Positions 32,531 to 45,123 of a stretch of DNA of 64,000 nt are shown here, piece after piece; within the stretch, counting starts at the first letter, position 1, and the number at the start of each line of letters is the position of its first letter. Below the pieces are notes generated by a model that was given only the letters and a program-made list of their open reading frames with translations, did not search any database and had not been told where the DNA came from. Where the stretch lies: positions 120,512,242 to 120,576,241 of the forward strand of contig BSWB01000006.1 of NCBI GenBank assembly GCA_033239125.1. The letters are read 5' to 3'. The position numbers were made by a program, and so were the translations under genes. Source of the DNA: Fagopyrum homotropicum. Its lineage: Eukaryota > Streptophyta > Magnoliopsida > Caryophyllales > Polygonaceae.

Positions 32531-34441
32531 CTCATTACATCATATACCTCACTAGATTATAAACCACAACCTAAGGAAAGACAATCTAGCCTAGAAGGTC
32601 CAACATCCTCATCCAACTCGCCTAAGGTCCAAAGCCACTACTTGGCATTCACTCTAAGTTTTGCTAGATCAAACCTAGCATGATACTACTAAACATAACT
32701 CGACGAGGAAGAAAGAATACTCACACGACGTCAAAAGACGGAAGTCGAACTACGGATGTCGAGTTTGGAATCGTTGGCCTTTATCGGGGCGCTTCCGAAC
32801 CTAACACCAAAGCTATACAAATTTAGCATAACGCTAAATTTGGAAATACTACATAGTATATATAAACTATAAGAATAACCCCATAGTTCAAATCCGAGTT
32901 TAAAATCTTAGAAACACTTTCCGGGCAATTTATACAATATAAACAATTATAAGAATATCCCTGTAACGAAAATCCAAGGTTAAAAACCGCTAACGCATTT
33001 TCCGAGGCAAATAGTATCATTCCAAAAATATGGGTCATAATATGTAATTAAATATTTGGGCCAAATTCCATAAATAAACCAACAAGGACACATTAGGTAA
33101 TATATATAAATATAAGATCAAACTCGTATATAAAATCCAAGTTTAAAACTCGCAAAAACATTTTCTGGGCAAATATACCAATATCATAAAGCTTGGGTTA
33201 TTTTTCATAATTAAAACTTTGGTCCCTTTTGTAATTATTTCAGCAGAGGGCAAAATTGCAACTTTCAGAAATATGGATCCAAACTGTAATTGTAAAATAT
33301 GGGCACAATCTGTAATTAATACAAAAGATGAGGGGGCCGAACATAAATAGCCCAAAGAGGCTCTTCTTACACCTCTTTGAACGCGCAGGGTGGCGTCTCG
33401 AACGCGCTAGGGCTCCGGCAGGCTGAGCGAGGCAGGCTCGATGGGGAATCTCCTCCGACGATTTCAGCGGTGGCGAGTCGAGGCGGAGCTCCTGGCCGGA
33501 GGGTGCAACAATCACCGTTTGTAAGGGAAGGAGATCCAGATTTAAGGAGAGAGGGGCGGCGATGCGAGTGAGGCTCCCCCGGTTTCAATAGGGAGGCAGC
33601 AAGGAAATGGGTGGTTGCCGGTGGCGAGGGCACTCCGGCGGGCTTCGACGGTGGCAGGGAAGGCGGTCCGAAACTAGCGGCAGTGGCCACTCCTTGACAG
33701 TAGTAAGAACAGAGAAGAAAGGGAAAGGGGAGGCGACATTCTCAGCCCGCTGGTGGCTCCGCCGAAGAGATGGCGCCGGTGGGCGGCAGCGAGGTGGTTG
33801 CTTTCAAAGGCTGAGAGGCAAATTGAGGCGCCGGTTGCTTTGAATCACTTGTCTGCACGATTGATGAAAGACGAGGGCAGAGGGGGGGGGGGTGGGGGGA
33901 TGACTGTTTGCTGCGAGATACAGAGGAGGGAGGTGAGACCAAGAATGCATACTTGAGGGTGGAGGTGAGATGCTAAATTAAGGAGGACGAGGGGCCGGCT
34001 ACCATCAGCAAGTAAGGGAAGCAAGGACTCGGAAGTGCAGGGATGGCTAGAGTCAGGTCACCTCACTGGGAACTGAAGCGGGAAAGGAGGAAAACCAAAA
34101 CAAAAAGAAAAAGCAAACTAAAATAAAGAACAAGAGCAAGAATGAACCCGATCCAAAAGCGTTAGGAACGGGATTTCCGAACCGAAAAACTTTCCCGACT
34201 TCTTCCGAAATTAATAACACAGATGTACGTGAACGTATCAAAGATATAAATAATCTCGGAAAAGATATTTTACACCGTAAAATACTTTAAAATAAAATAA
34301 AGAATATAAAATATTTAATCTAGTAAAAATATCGATAAAAGTAGGAAAAATAAATATCGAAAACGCGCAAAAATTTTGGGGCGTTACAGTGAGACCGTGA
34401 TAGTCACGCATTGCGTAACCGTAAACGATTTGCCCTACATT

Positions 34442-34615
34442 ATGGACTCGCAACCCATAGCCGTCATCAGTTTCATCCCTAAAACGAAAGCAACGAAGAG
34501 GCGAAGGCCGATTGTGAAGCGAAATCGAAGCCAAACACACAAGGTTCAACAAATGGATCAAATCGGTGAAGCAATTGGATCGTTCCAAAAGCGTAAACAC
34601 AACCCAACCGAGGTA
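34442..34615 (+). CDS. Possible short basic exon, unknown function
   Basis: An ATG-initiated frame of 58 codons (MDSQPIAVISFIPKTKATKR...) with a Lys/Arg-rich KRRRPIVKRNR stretch that looks like a nuclear localisation signal. It ends at GAG|GTATAA, which could be a splice donor or a stop shortly after. It lies between a reverse LTR and the minisatellite, upstream of the PMD pseudogene and on the same strand. I do not recognise a family. It may be a first exon of that gene or a chance frame. Confidence 0.3.
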
Positions 34616-34989
34616 TAACGTTTACGAGTTTTTGTTTTTTTTTTTTCGTTTTTGGAAATTGGAATGGATTTGTGTTGATAATGTGGTTTTGTAGGTTTGA
34701 TTTGATTAGATTAGGTTAGATTAGGGCTGATTGTGGCGGAAATAGTAATATTTTAAAAAGTCCCTTCGCAAATCCGACATCTGTAACAGTGGTGTCACTG
34801 TTCATAATGCATTGCATTCGCTATGCATTATAATGGATTGAATGATAATGCATTTTTTAAATCAAAAAATTAATTTTAAATTAAATTGATTTAAATTAAA
34901 TTAAATAGAATTAATTTAAATTATATTATATTAATACAAATTTGAGATAAAAATTGAATTTGAATTAAATAAAAATAATTTAAATTAAC

Positions 34990-35935
34990 AATAAGTCAGA
35001 TTATTTAATTTCATTCTAATTTATTTAATTTTAATTCTCCTTTAAATTTATGGAATTCATTTAAAAAAAGAATTAAATTAATTAAATTAATTTAAGTTAA
35101 TTACTTCTAATTTCATTTAAAATTGAAGTTGAATTAAATTAAAATGAAAATAAACTAAATTAATTTAATTACTTTTAATTTCATTTAAATGGAATGAACC
35201 TAACTAAATTAAATAAATTCAATTTAATTACTTTTAATTTTATTTAAAATGGAATGAACCTAACTAAATTAAATAAAGTTAATTTAATTACTTTTAATTT
35301 ATTTTAATCTCATTTAATTTCATTTAAATGGAATGAAAATAAACTAAATGAAATAAATTTAATTTAATTACTTTTAATTTTATTTAATCTCATTTAATTT
35401 CATTTAAAATGGAATGAACCTAATTAAATTAAATAAAATATATTAATTACTTTTTATTTTAGGTAATCTCATTTAATTTCATTTAAAATGAAATGAAAAT
35501 AAGCTAAATTTAATAAATTTAATTTAATTACTTTAAATTTAATCTAATTTAATCTCATTTCATTTCATTTAAAATGAAATGAAAATAAACTAAACTAAAT
35601 AAATTTAATTTCATTGCTTGTAATTTCATTTAATCTCATTTATATTCATTTAAAATATAATGAGCTTAAATAAACTAAATAAAATTACATTTGTTACTTT
35701 TAATTTAATTTAATCTCATTTAATTCCATTTAGAATGGAATAAAAATAAATTAAATTCAATAAATTTAATTTAATTACTTTTAATTTCATTTGTTCTCAT
35801 TTAATTTCATTTAATATGGAATGAAAATAAACTAAATTAAATTAATTTTAAATTAATTACTTTAAATTTCATTTATTCAATTAAATTTCATTTAAATTTA
35901 TTTAAAATGTAACTAAACTGAACTACATTAAATAC
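34990..35935. repeat. AT-rich minisatellite, about 60-85 bp imperfect units
   Basis: Around ten degenerate units share TTAATTACTTTTAATTT, TCATTTAATTTCATTTAAAATGGAATGAA and AAACTAAATTAAATAAATTTAA. Unit length varies. The left edge repeats at 27390-27540. It stops about 45 bp before the PMD pseudogene frame. Confidence 0.85.
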
Positions 35936-36177
35936 AAATAATTAAACTAAACTAAATTACCAAACTACAAATATTACAGGGCATGAAGAGACGGAGGCGT
36001 CCTACGGCCTCCGCTCGTAGAGAGAGAGCTTTGACGACGGAGAGTAGCTCTCAAGTTGCTGGTCCAGAGGCCGGCACACACCAGCTCAACTGCAGTGAGG
36101 CCTTTCCTATCGGATCCATATCCAAATGTTTGTATGGACGTTCTTCCAAAGCCGACTTGTGCGACAAAGTCGGAGGG

Positions 36178-37965
36178 TGTAACACCCCGATCCGCGGGAC
36201 TCGAGATGCTACATTGGGTTAGGATCTCACAATGGATCCTGACCCTAGCCTGACAACAAGTTCACTGGATCTTACAACAAGGCACAACTAGAGTAAAACC
36301 AAATACATAAAAGCTGTATAATACATCAAAAGAGTTTAAAAACTCAAAGCCGAGTACAAAACAACAACAACAACAACATCTGATACAAAAGATCCCAACC
36401 CAAGCATCCTAATGTACAGAAGTCCTCGACTGGTCACACCATTTGGCTCACTCTGCAGTCTTCCTAACCTGCAGATCATCTACAACACGGTATACACCGT
36501 TAGCTACAGTAATAGACTAATAGATAAGCATTATAGTAATAGCACAAACACACATCAACATCTCATACATGCAATGTCACACACATTCATTTATTATCTT
36601 TTATTTCGTTATTCCATTACTAATTCAACTTCTTTTGTAACACGAGGAGCCTAAAGAACCCCGTCTCTTCCCCCTTTAACCCAGGTGTTGCATGGGGATC
36701 TACCTCCCCCCCGAGCTACTGGCTTCCGAGCACCTCCTTCCACTCTCGGCGAGCTTTAGGCAAGTGGTTACCGCCCGTTATAATACACTTGGGCCATTTA
36801 AATATAATAATGGTCATCCTAGTCCGGTTTAGGTTGTAAATGCACAATCATATGAACACACACAACCATCACAATCATACAAATCCATAACTGAACGCTA
36901 AGTAAGTCCTATAGACTTACCTCATACACTCATATCCAAAGCCACGTCACAGCTTCCCCTTGGGGAAGAAACCAACGCATACAAGAGAAAAGCACACAAT
37001 ATCACAACCTGAAAGGGTTAGGAAACTCGTCTCCATAAGCAGAACCAACCTACAACCTCAATCTAAACCTCAAGATCATAACAAGCTCACATATGCCTAT
37101 GGCATAAACTCAACATCAACACAAGTACCTAAGGTACATCTCTAATATACAACACATCCTAACCACCCTAACCTAGCTATCAACTAAGCCAAGTCCAAAG
37201 GAAAGGAAGGAAGGAAGACATACCAACAAGGTATGCACTAACAGAAGCAAGAACGCACGGATGATCCAGTGAGGCGTAAGGGCGGCTCACCAAAGGCGCA
37301 GGGGCGGCTCACATACCAGGTGCAGGGGCGGCTGGAGTCAGGCGCAGGGGCAGCCAACTGTGTAAAGAGTTGGTCCCGACTTCTCTTCGATCCCTTTCTC
37401 GACTCTCTTCACGTCTTCAACATACCACAACAACATATACACATACATGAACATCAAACATCCAGGAAAGGATCCACACAAGTCTAACTTTTAATCCAAA
37501 GCCAGAAAGGAAGGAAGAAGCAAGAAAGAAGGAAGGAAGGAAGAAGAAAGAGAAGAGCTTACCACAACAAGCCCTAAGCTGCAACTATGGAGCATCAACA
37601 CATCTCACAACCTCAGTAGCAACCTCAAGATCATCCAAGGCCAAAGCTACACTCAAACTCTCAAGAACTCACTCACACAAGAACAAAGAAGAATCAAAGA
37701 AGCTCAAGGGAGAAGAGAGGAAGAAGAAGAACGTGAAGAGGAAGAGAGAGACTAGAGAGATGAAGAAACCCCTCATTTGAAGTCTAAGGAGGCTTATAAA
37801 AGAAGCCAGCTGCAAAGCACGGGTCAGGAGTCAACAAAAGCGGCTGCACCAGCCACAAAGCCGCATGGGCGGCCTCCCTAGTCCGCTGGGACGGCTGACT
37901 AGGTCAAGGTGGAACTCACTAAGGCTCAGTAAGGCTCCTAGGCTCCAAAGACTAAGGCTCTTACA
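36178..37965 (-). mobile_element. Solo LTR, type B, reverse, 1,788 bp
   Basis: Plus strand runs TGTAACACCCC to GGCTCTTACA. Exact TSD GAGGG at 36173-36177 and 37966-37970. Full-length match to the forward copy at 5447. It contains no nested element and gives the reference for type B. Confidence 0.93.
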
Positions 37966-39018
37966 GAGGGTGAGGAGGACGCTCCTTCTGTACAACCGGA
38001 GGAGATAGATCCACCACTTGGCGAGCATACAAATATTACTGCCGACGAGCAGATAGAGCGACCAGCAGACGTGTAACGCCCCGTTTATTGGGTGCGTTTT
38101 TGATATTTATTTTTCAACTTTTATCGATATATTATTAGCATAAATAATTTTTATTAAAAGTATTTTTATTGATATTGATGTTATGCTTGAAAATTTCTTC
38201 CTCTTAAAAACTCGTTACGAGTTGTTTTACGGGCTTTAGTTATGTTCTAGTTGGTTGGATTTAAAGAAAAATGGGGTTTTAAAATTGGTTATATATATAT
38301 ATATATATATATATATTTAATGAAAATAGCCCCACTACCTTTTTTTCTCTCTCATCCTTCTTCTTCTCTATCCCGTTTCTTTTCTTCCCCATTTTTCCTG
38401 CTTCTTTCTTCTTCTTCACCATCAGCGAGTGAGCCCTCCCTCAGCCCTTCTTGCTACCGCCCCTCGCCGGAGACATACCGCCGTGCCGCCGCCGACCGTA
38501 CTCAGGAGGAGCCTTGTTGCCGCCCTCGCGCGACTGGTTGTGCCTTCGTCCGACAGTCAGCGCGTGCCCCAACCACCACTCCGCGGCTGTTGCCATCCCT
38601 TGCCTCCAGTCGCCGGTTCCGGCGCCACCGCCCATATCTCGTAGCCGACGGAGTCCTCTAGCTGTCTACCTCTTCTTCACCTCCTTCACTGATTTTGTGA
38701 TTTTGGGTATTTTTAACTTAATTTCCGTTTTGACCAAATTGTTTGGATTTGTGTTTTAATTTGGATGATTAAGTCTTGAAATGTTGTTTTGTTTGTTTAG
38801 GTTGCTGATTTTGTGGTTGTAATACCCCAAATTCTTGAAATTCAGAGAGCTATTGGTTAGGACCTCACAATGGGTCCCGACCTTGGTTTAACAACAACTT
38901 TACTAGGATCTTACAACAAGGCACAAATGTATTTAAAACAATTTCAAAACATAAATTTTTATTGCATGAATGTACACATGTGACTGCCTTACAAAACACA
39001 CACATATATATATATATA

Positions 39019-40200
39019 GGGTCCGGTTTCGGTGAGAAGGATCCTTGCAGATAGGAATGAGGAGAGCCGGGGTGGTGACATGTGGCATGCCACATCACCA
39101 TTTTTTTTTCCAGATTTTCTTTTTGTAAATAAAAATTGGTGTTCATATTTTTATAAGTATGTGTTCATTTTTAAAAGAGTTATTGTTCATATTTTATCAA
39201 TAAATGTTCATTTTTTCCCAACACTAACTATTCATTTTTTAACATTAATTGTTCATTTTTGTATTTTTTTAAAAACATTTTTTTGGAAAATTATGCTATT
39301 CTTTCAAATCGTGTTAATAAATATGATGTTCATTTTTTTACAAGTATGTATTCATTTTTTTTACAGTTATGGTATTTATAATATGCTATTCATTTTTTTT
39401 GAAAATTATACTTTTCTTTAAAATCGTGTTTATAATATTCAGAGATCGATTACATAAAAAATTGTGAAATCAAAGAGAATACAAGACGATTCAGGTTTTG
39501 TTTCTTCGAATTTCTACTCTCACTGTTTAGATTTCCATTCTTAAGGTTTATATTTCATTATGATTGATGTTTGTGTTCGAAATCAAATTTGTTTGAATCA
39601 TTTTGTGTTTGATTGAGAAAATACATGTATATACATATGTTGAGTTGGTCTAATAACTCCAATTGAATAATCTATATGATCCTTTCAGTGTACACGCAAA
39701 CTGTTCGGCAAAATGTCTTATAGAAAAATAGTTTATAATATTTACACGAACAATGACATAAAAAGTATGAACACTGACGAATAAAAACATGAACAATGAC
39801 GTATAAAAGTATAAACACTGATGACTTATCTATAACTTTGACACATACATAACATATTATGATCATCTTTTAACGTTTTGTGATGAGTTTTTTTTTTGTG
39901 GTTATATAGTGTAAATGAACATCTATGCATTATAAAATGAACACAAAAGAATAAATGGACATGACACAATTGATGAATAAAAATACTATGAACACCAATG
40001 TATAAAAATATGAACAATGACATATAAAAGTATGAACACCAATGACTATTTTGAACGTAATGATATTTTTCCAGATTTTAAGTTAATTTACAAAAATGCC
40101 ATTAATGATGAGCGTGTGAGAGCCCTTGATTTAAATTCATCCAATGACTTACAACTCTCCTAATTCCTATCTACAAGCTCTCTCCTCACTTGAACTAAAA

Positions 40201-40288
<88 letters not shown>

Positions 40289-41476
40289 ATAGATTTTAGT
40301 TCAAGTGAGGAGAGAGCTTGTAGATAGGAATTAGGAGGGATGTAGCCATTGGATGGATTTAAATCAAGGGCTCTCACACGCTCATCATTAATGGCATTTT
40401 TGTAAATTGACTAAAAATCTGGAAAAATACCCTTACGTTCAAAATAGTCATTGGTGTTCATACTTTTATATGTCATTGTTCATGTTTTTATACATCGGTG
40501 TTCATAGTATTTTTATTCATCAAAGTGTCATGTCCATTTATTTTTTTTGTGTTCAGTTTATAATGCATAGATGTTCATTTACATTATATAACCACAAAAA
40601 AATAAAAAAAACTCATCACAAAACGTTAAAAGATTATCATAATATGTTATGTATGTGTCAAAGTTATAGATAAGTAATTAGTGTTCATACTTTTATACGT
40701 CATTGTTCATGTTTTTATTCATCAGTGTTCATACTTTTTATATCATTGTTCTTATGAATATTATAAACTATTTCTTATAAGACATTTTACCGAACAGTTT
40801 GCGTGCACACTAAAAGGAACATATAGATTATTCAATTGGAGCTATTAGACCAACTCAACATATGTATATACATGTATTTTCTCAATCAAACTTATCAAAC
40901 ACAAAATGTTTCAAACAAATTTGATTTCGAAACATCAATCATAATGAAACCTAAACCTTAAGAATGAAAATCTAAACAGTGAGAGTAGAAATTCGAAGAA
41001 ACAAAATCTGAATCGTCTTGTATTCTCTTTGATTTCACAACTTTTTATGTAATCGATCTTTGAATATTATAACACGATTTTTAAAGAAAAGTATAATTTT
41101 CAAAAAAAATGAACATCATATTATAAACACCATAACTGTAAAAAAATAAATACATACTTGTAAAAAAATGACCATCATATTTTATTAACACGATTTGAAA
41201 GAATAGTATAATTAAAAAAAAATGTTTTATAAAATACAAAAATAAACAATTAATGTTAAAAAACGAATAGTTAGTGTTGGGAAAAAATGAACATTTATTG
41301 ATAAAATATGAACAATGACTCTTTTAAAAATGAACACATACTCATAAAAATATGAAAACCAATTTTTATTTACAAAAAAGAAAAGCTGGAAGAAAAAAAA
41401 GGTGACGTGGCATGCCACATGTCACCACCCCGACTCTCCTCATTCCTATCTGCAAGGGTCCTCCTCACCGGAACTG

Positions 41477-41480
<4 letters not shown>
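39019..41480. mobile_element. Foldback (long inverted repeat) element in a (TA)n tract
   Basis: A 2,462-bp palindrome-like element. The left end GGGTCCGGTTTCGGTGAG and the inverted right end GGGTCAGTTCCGGTGAGG open arms of about 1.18 kb that stay similar to the centre. Landmarks at both ends include CTTGCAGATAGGAATGAGGAGAG and GACATGTGGCATGCCAC. The centre is a (TA)n core (40203-40291). Arms are built of TGTTCAT/ATGAACA short repeats. It is flanked by TA runs on both sides. ORFs at 39826 and 40407 are mirror copies of one another and not genes. No transposase. Confidence 0.9.
40203..40291. repeat. (TA)n core of the foldback element
   Basis: TA tract at the palindrome centre, flanked by inverted copies of AGATTTTAGTTCAAGTGAGG. 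Confidence 0.9.
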
Positions 41481-41517
<37 letters not shown>

Positions 41518-44500
41518 CATGCATGCCGTATGGAAGACTCCCCCGTCCTCATCTAATAAGTACGTGGGCCCGACTGACCATCTCTTCCGAATCACTCTAC
41601 AACTGTGTATCTCTACAAACTACAACACGGAATAACCGTTAGCTAACAATCCAAATATAAATAGAATAAGGATAGCACAAACACATTCAAGGTAACGTAA
41701 ACACTCATCATGCTGGCACACAATCCGGTTATTATCTGATAGCTTAGGTGATTCACTTTACTCCGTTTTAAAGTTATGGCACGAGAATCTTAAGAATTCT
41801 CGCCTCCGTTCCTTATCCAACTGGGTGTAGGTCTAGCTTACGTCCGCCGGTAGCATCACTACAAACCGAGTGTGGACTAGTCCCTAAAGAAAACCCCCTA
41901 GCGCCCTCAGGCTAACTGAGCAGAATGCCACCACCCGTTACACTTAGGCCAATGTATAGGTCGGTATATCATTACTACTAAATACAACTATAAACACATC
42001 ATTTAAACACCACCATCATTATTCACATTCATATCTAGAAGCTAGCTAAGTAAGCCCAAAATACTTACCCTGGATCAAATCTCAACTCTCTTAATCTCAA
42101 CTCGGTCTGCAACCGTAGAAACTCAATCGCCTATCATAAGAGGCAAGTGGATCAATAATGTATCCCCCTTCTTAGAAGTCTCCAACTTGTAAGATATACA
42201 AATTTATCATCACAGAGATTGCTAAAAAATTACCCTCGCAAGGGAAATGACTATTTTGCCCCTAGTGTCCACAACCCCAAAAATATTCTATATCATAGTT
42301 CCAACTATCATTTGAATACTAAGACCCATAACCAACACTCAAAAGAAAATTTCTAAACTTTCCAAGTCCTTAACTTTCATGAAAACTCACTAAGATCTCA
42401 CCTTAGCTTGTCAAAACAAAACAGTCTTTCTAGAATCAACAAAGGAGCCTAATACAAGTCTAAACCCTGCATGGTACACCAACTTCTCACTAGAACAATA
42501 AATCTCCAAATTCAAGAAGTCTTAAAATATCATGCACCATTGGGTTGATCTCACAACGCTTTCTTTATTTCTCATAACAACACTTGATAACGGACATGAC
42601 ATTAGTCAGTGTAGCCTACACTAACGTGTTAAACTAAGGCCTCCAAACAAATCGGAAATCGATCTTATGTGTACAAAAAATTACGTATAGGAGGCAACTA
42701 CTAGGACTAACCCATTACACTCACATATACTACATTAAGGTCCAAACAGTTGTTATCACTAAGTACATTCTAAAAGAGAGTGATAAAGAATCTTACCAGC
42801 CTGCACTACTCCTTAACCGTCCCAGGACCGGGCAAAGCGTTCACTTCCTACCGTCTCCACTTTACCCCTCCTGCACTACTGTCCGAGGCCTTACTCGATC
42901 CCTCTTAAATTTGTTAACCGATCCACTATAGCGACATCAGCAAGGGACGGAAAGTTTGCGAGGCAAGACCCACAACAACCTACACAGTCTAATCAGACCA
43001 AGGCGGTGAGGGGATACAAAGCTTGTCCTGGTGGAAAGACATCAGTAGGGGTCCGTATTGGCAGTCACCACCTCCAACTTTCACACCGGCGTTGTAGCTG
43101 TCGGCGACCATTTAGTACGACGCAGTCTCGAACTCAACTCGTAACTGATCGTTTTCGGGGAGGGATGCTCGATTCGGGCCGGATCTGTTCGGAAGGAAGA
43201 GTAGATGAACTTACTTGTTACGCTCAGAATGGGAAGGTCAACGGATACAAGGACTGAAGTTTACCCGATTGTCTGCATTGTGGTCGCACGCGTGGGAGGA
43301 GGAGGTTAGACCATCGTCTTGCCATTGCCACTACGTGGCTGAGAGAGGCGTGCAAGAGTGTCTTATCGTCTCAAATCCGGGGCAGGAGGCAGTGAGGGCG
43401 AGAGTGTTGGGACTGGTGCAACCGACGCAAGGAGGAGGCTCTGTTTTCTTGCCATTTCTCCGCCACCCGCTCCCCGATGAAGGAGAGGGCCGGGGATCTA
43501 CTGTCGTTGCTTGTGAAGAAGAGGGAGGCGGTAGATGCGGGATGCTGTGTGCAGAGAAGAGCCGAAAACAACCCAGAGAGGACGAACCGACGACATTTGC
43601 TGGAGGTTGAGGACGATCGACGTAGCGTCTGATCTGGCTTGGAAGTATCAGTGGGCTGCAGAAACGTCCGGCTCACCATGAATGAAGGAGGTGATACGTT
43701 GAAGAGAGAGAGATTCTCGGTATGCAAAAATGGATGGAAATTAAACCGTAAATGTGTTCACATGGAGCCAGCTGGAGGAGCGTAAGTGTGTCTTTATGGC
43801 TGCAGCAGCCCAACTAATGTGTAGGTTGATGGGCCTTATCTAGGCTTGTCATGGGCTTTAAGAAGTGTTTTATATGATCAAACTTCTTTTAAAATTTTAG
43901 AAATTGTTAAGAAGCGTTTTAAGTGATTAACTCCTCCCATAAAAATGATAGAATTCGTCAATTGAAGTAACTATTGTGAAATCCTATCATTTTATGCGAG
44001 TTTATAATTTCACATGACACGATAGGGTTTATGTTGACTTGAAAATACAGGAATTTAAAATTCCGGGTATTACAGTGGTGGAACGAAGTAATCGATGATT
44101 TTCATAAACCCTAGCTTTTGCCTACAACCCACTCGATTTGGGATTAGGTAGCTCAACTTTTGCGGTTAATTTCCAATTATGTTATAGTTGTTATTTTTTT
44201 GTACTTCATCATGTTTGAATTTTAGAAGATATCTAACACTTATAATATAAGTTGTGACATGAAAAGTGGTTTGAGAGGAAGGAACCCAATTTTGGCTAAG
44301 TATAGATTTTGCTCTTGTGGAGGCAATTTTTGGTTTTTGTCTAGAATTTGTACATAGGAATTTATAATTTTTGTCTCTTCTATCTTAGAGTAATGCCGTT
44401 AGTGGTTGTGGACCTTAAGGAGTTATGGATGGTTGATGGATTGATTTGTGGTGGAACAATCTTGTGGAATCTTCGAGGTTAGGAGATGTATCATAGCATA

Positions 44501-45123
44501 TTTGTGATGTATGTTGTAGTAATACAATGAGCGTATGTTGTTATTCAAGCATGTGTAGTTGAGTTTGTTGAGATTGTGGAGACTAGGACGTGAGTATCCT
44601 AGCCTAGCGCGTATGATTGGGGAGATTATCGAGACTAGGAACGTGTTGTCCTAGCATGCAAGTTGTATGACCTTGTAGAGGTCCTTTTGGGCTAGAAGTC
44701 TAAGGACTTCTAGCATGAGAGATAAATGTTGATTACATACCTTGTTGTGATCAGGAGTTGAGTGTAAGACCCCAGTCTTTTGCCTTCACCGCCCCCGCGG
44801 TGAAGTGTGCCGCCCTTGCGGCAGGCCGCACCCGTGGCAGGGTCATCTGCCCCTGTGGATGACGATAGATCGCGCCCGATCTTTCTTGCGTTCGTTTATC
44901 TTCCTTCCATAAATAGAATATCCAATATTCTATGTTATGGGCCGGTTTCCTAATCTTCTTTCTAACCCTAGACGTCCTTCCTTCTATCTTTCCAGCCCGT
45001 CTCTATATATTCCCGTCTTTCCTTCTTTTTCCCGTTTCTTGCTTACGTCTTCTTCAACCCTAGAGTGTTGCAGTCTTGCCGTTGTGTTCTTGCTGAACGT
45101 GTAAGTTCTTCCTTCCTTGTTCT

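Larger units (their letters stand above)
28367..34388 (-). mobile_element. LTR type A, reverse, with nested solo LTR
   Basis: The plus strand starts TGTAACACTCC and ends GGGGCGTTACA, as in the other reverse type A copies, with which both halves align. Flanking pentamers (GCGTG and GTGAG) do not match. Own sequence is 28367-29456 and 32536-34388, about 2.9 kb. ORFs at 33377-33956 lie in its GC-rich cassette. Confidence 0.75.
38818..44074 (-). mobile_element. Solo LTR, type E, reverse, containing a foldback element
   Basis: Plus strand begins TGTAATACCCC and ends CCGGGTATTACA. Exact TSD GTGGT at 38813-38817 and 44075-44079. Own sequence about 2.8 kb. ORFs at 43006-43727 are in its GC-rich part and are not recognisable proteins. 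Confidence 0.92.

Noticed and set aside
35090..35935. CRISPR-like array
   Set aside because: Units are long, degenerate and AT-rich with no conserved repeat/unique-spacer alternation; a minisatellite in plant DNA.
40407..40673. ORF resembling another at 39826-40023
   Set aside because: Both come from the two arms of the foldback palindrome; mirror copies, not paralogous genes.
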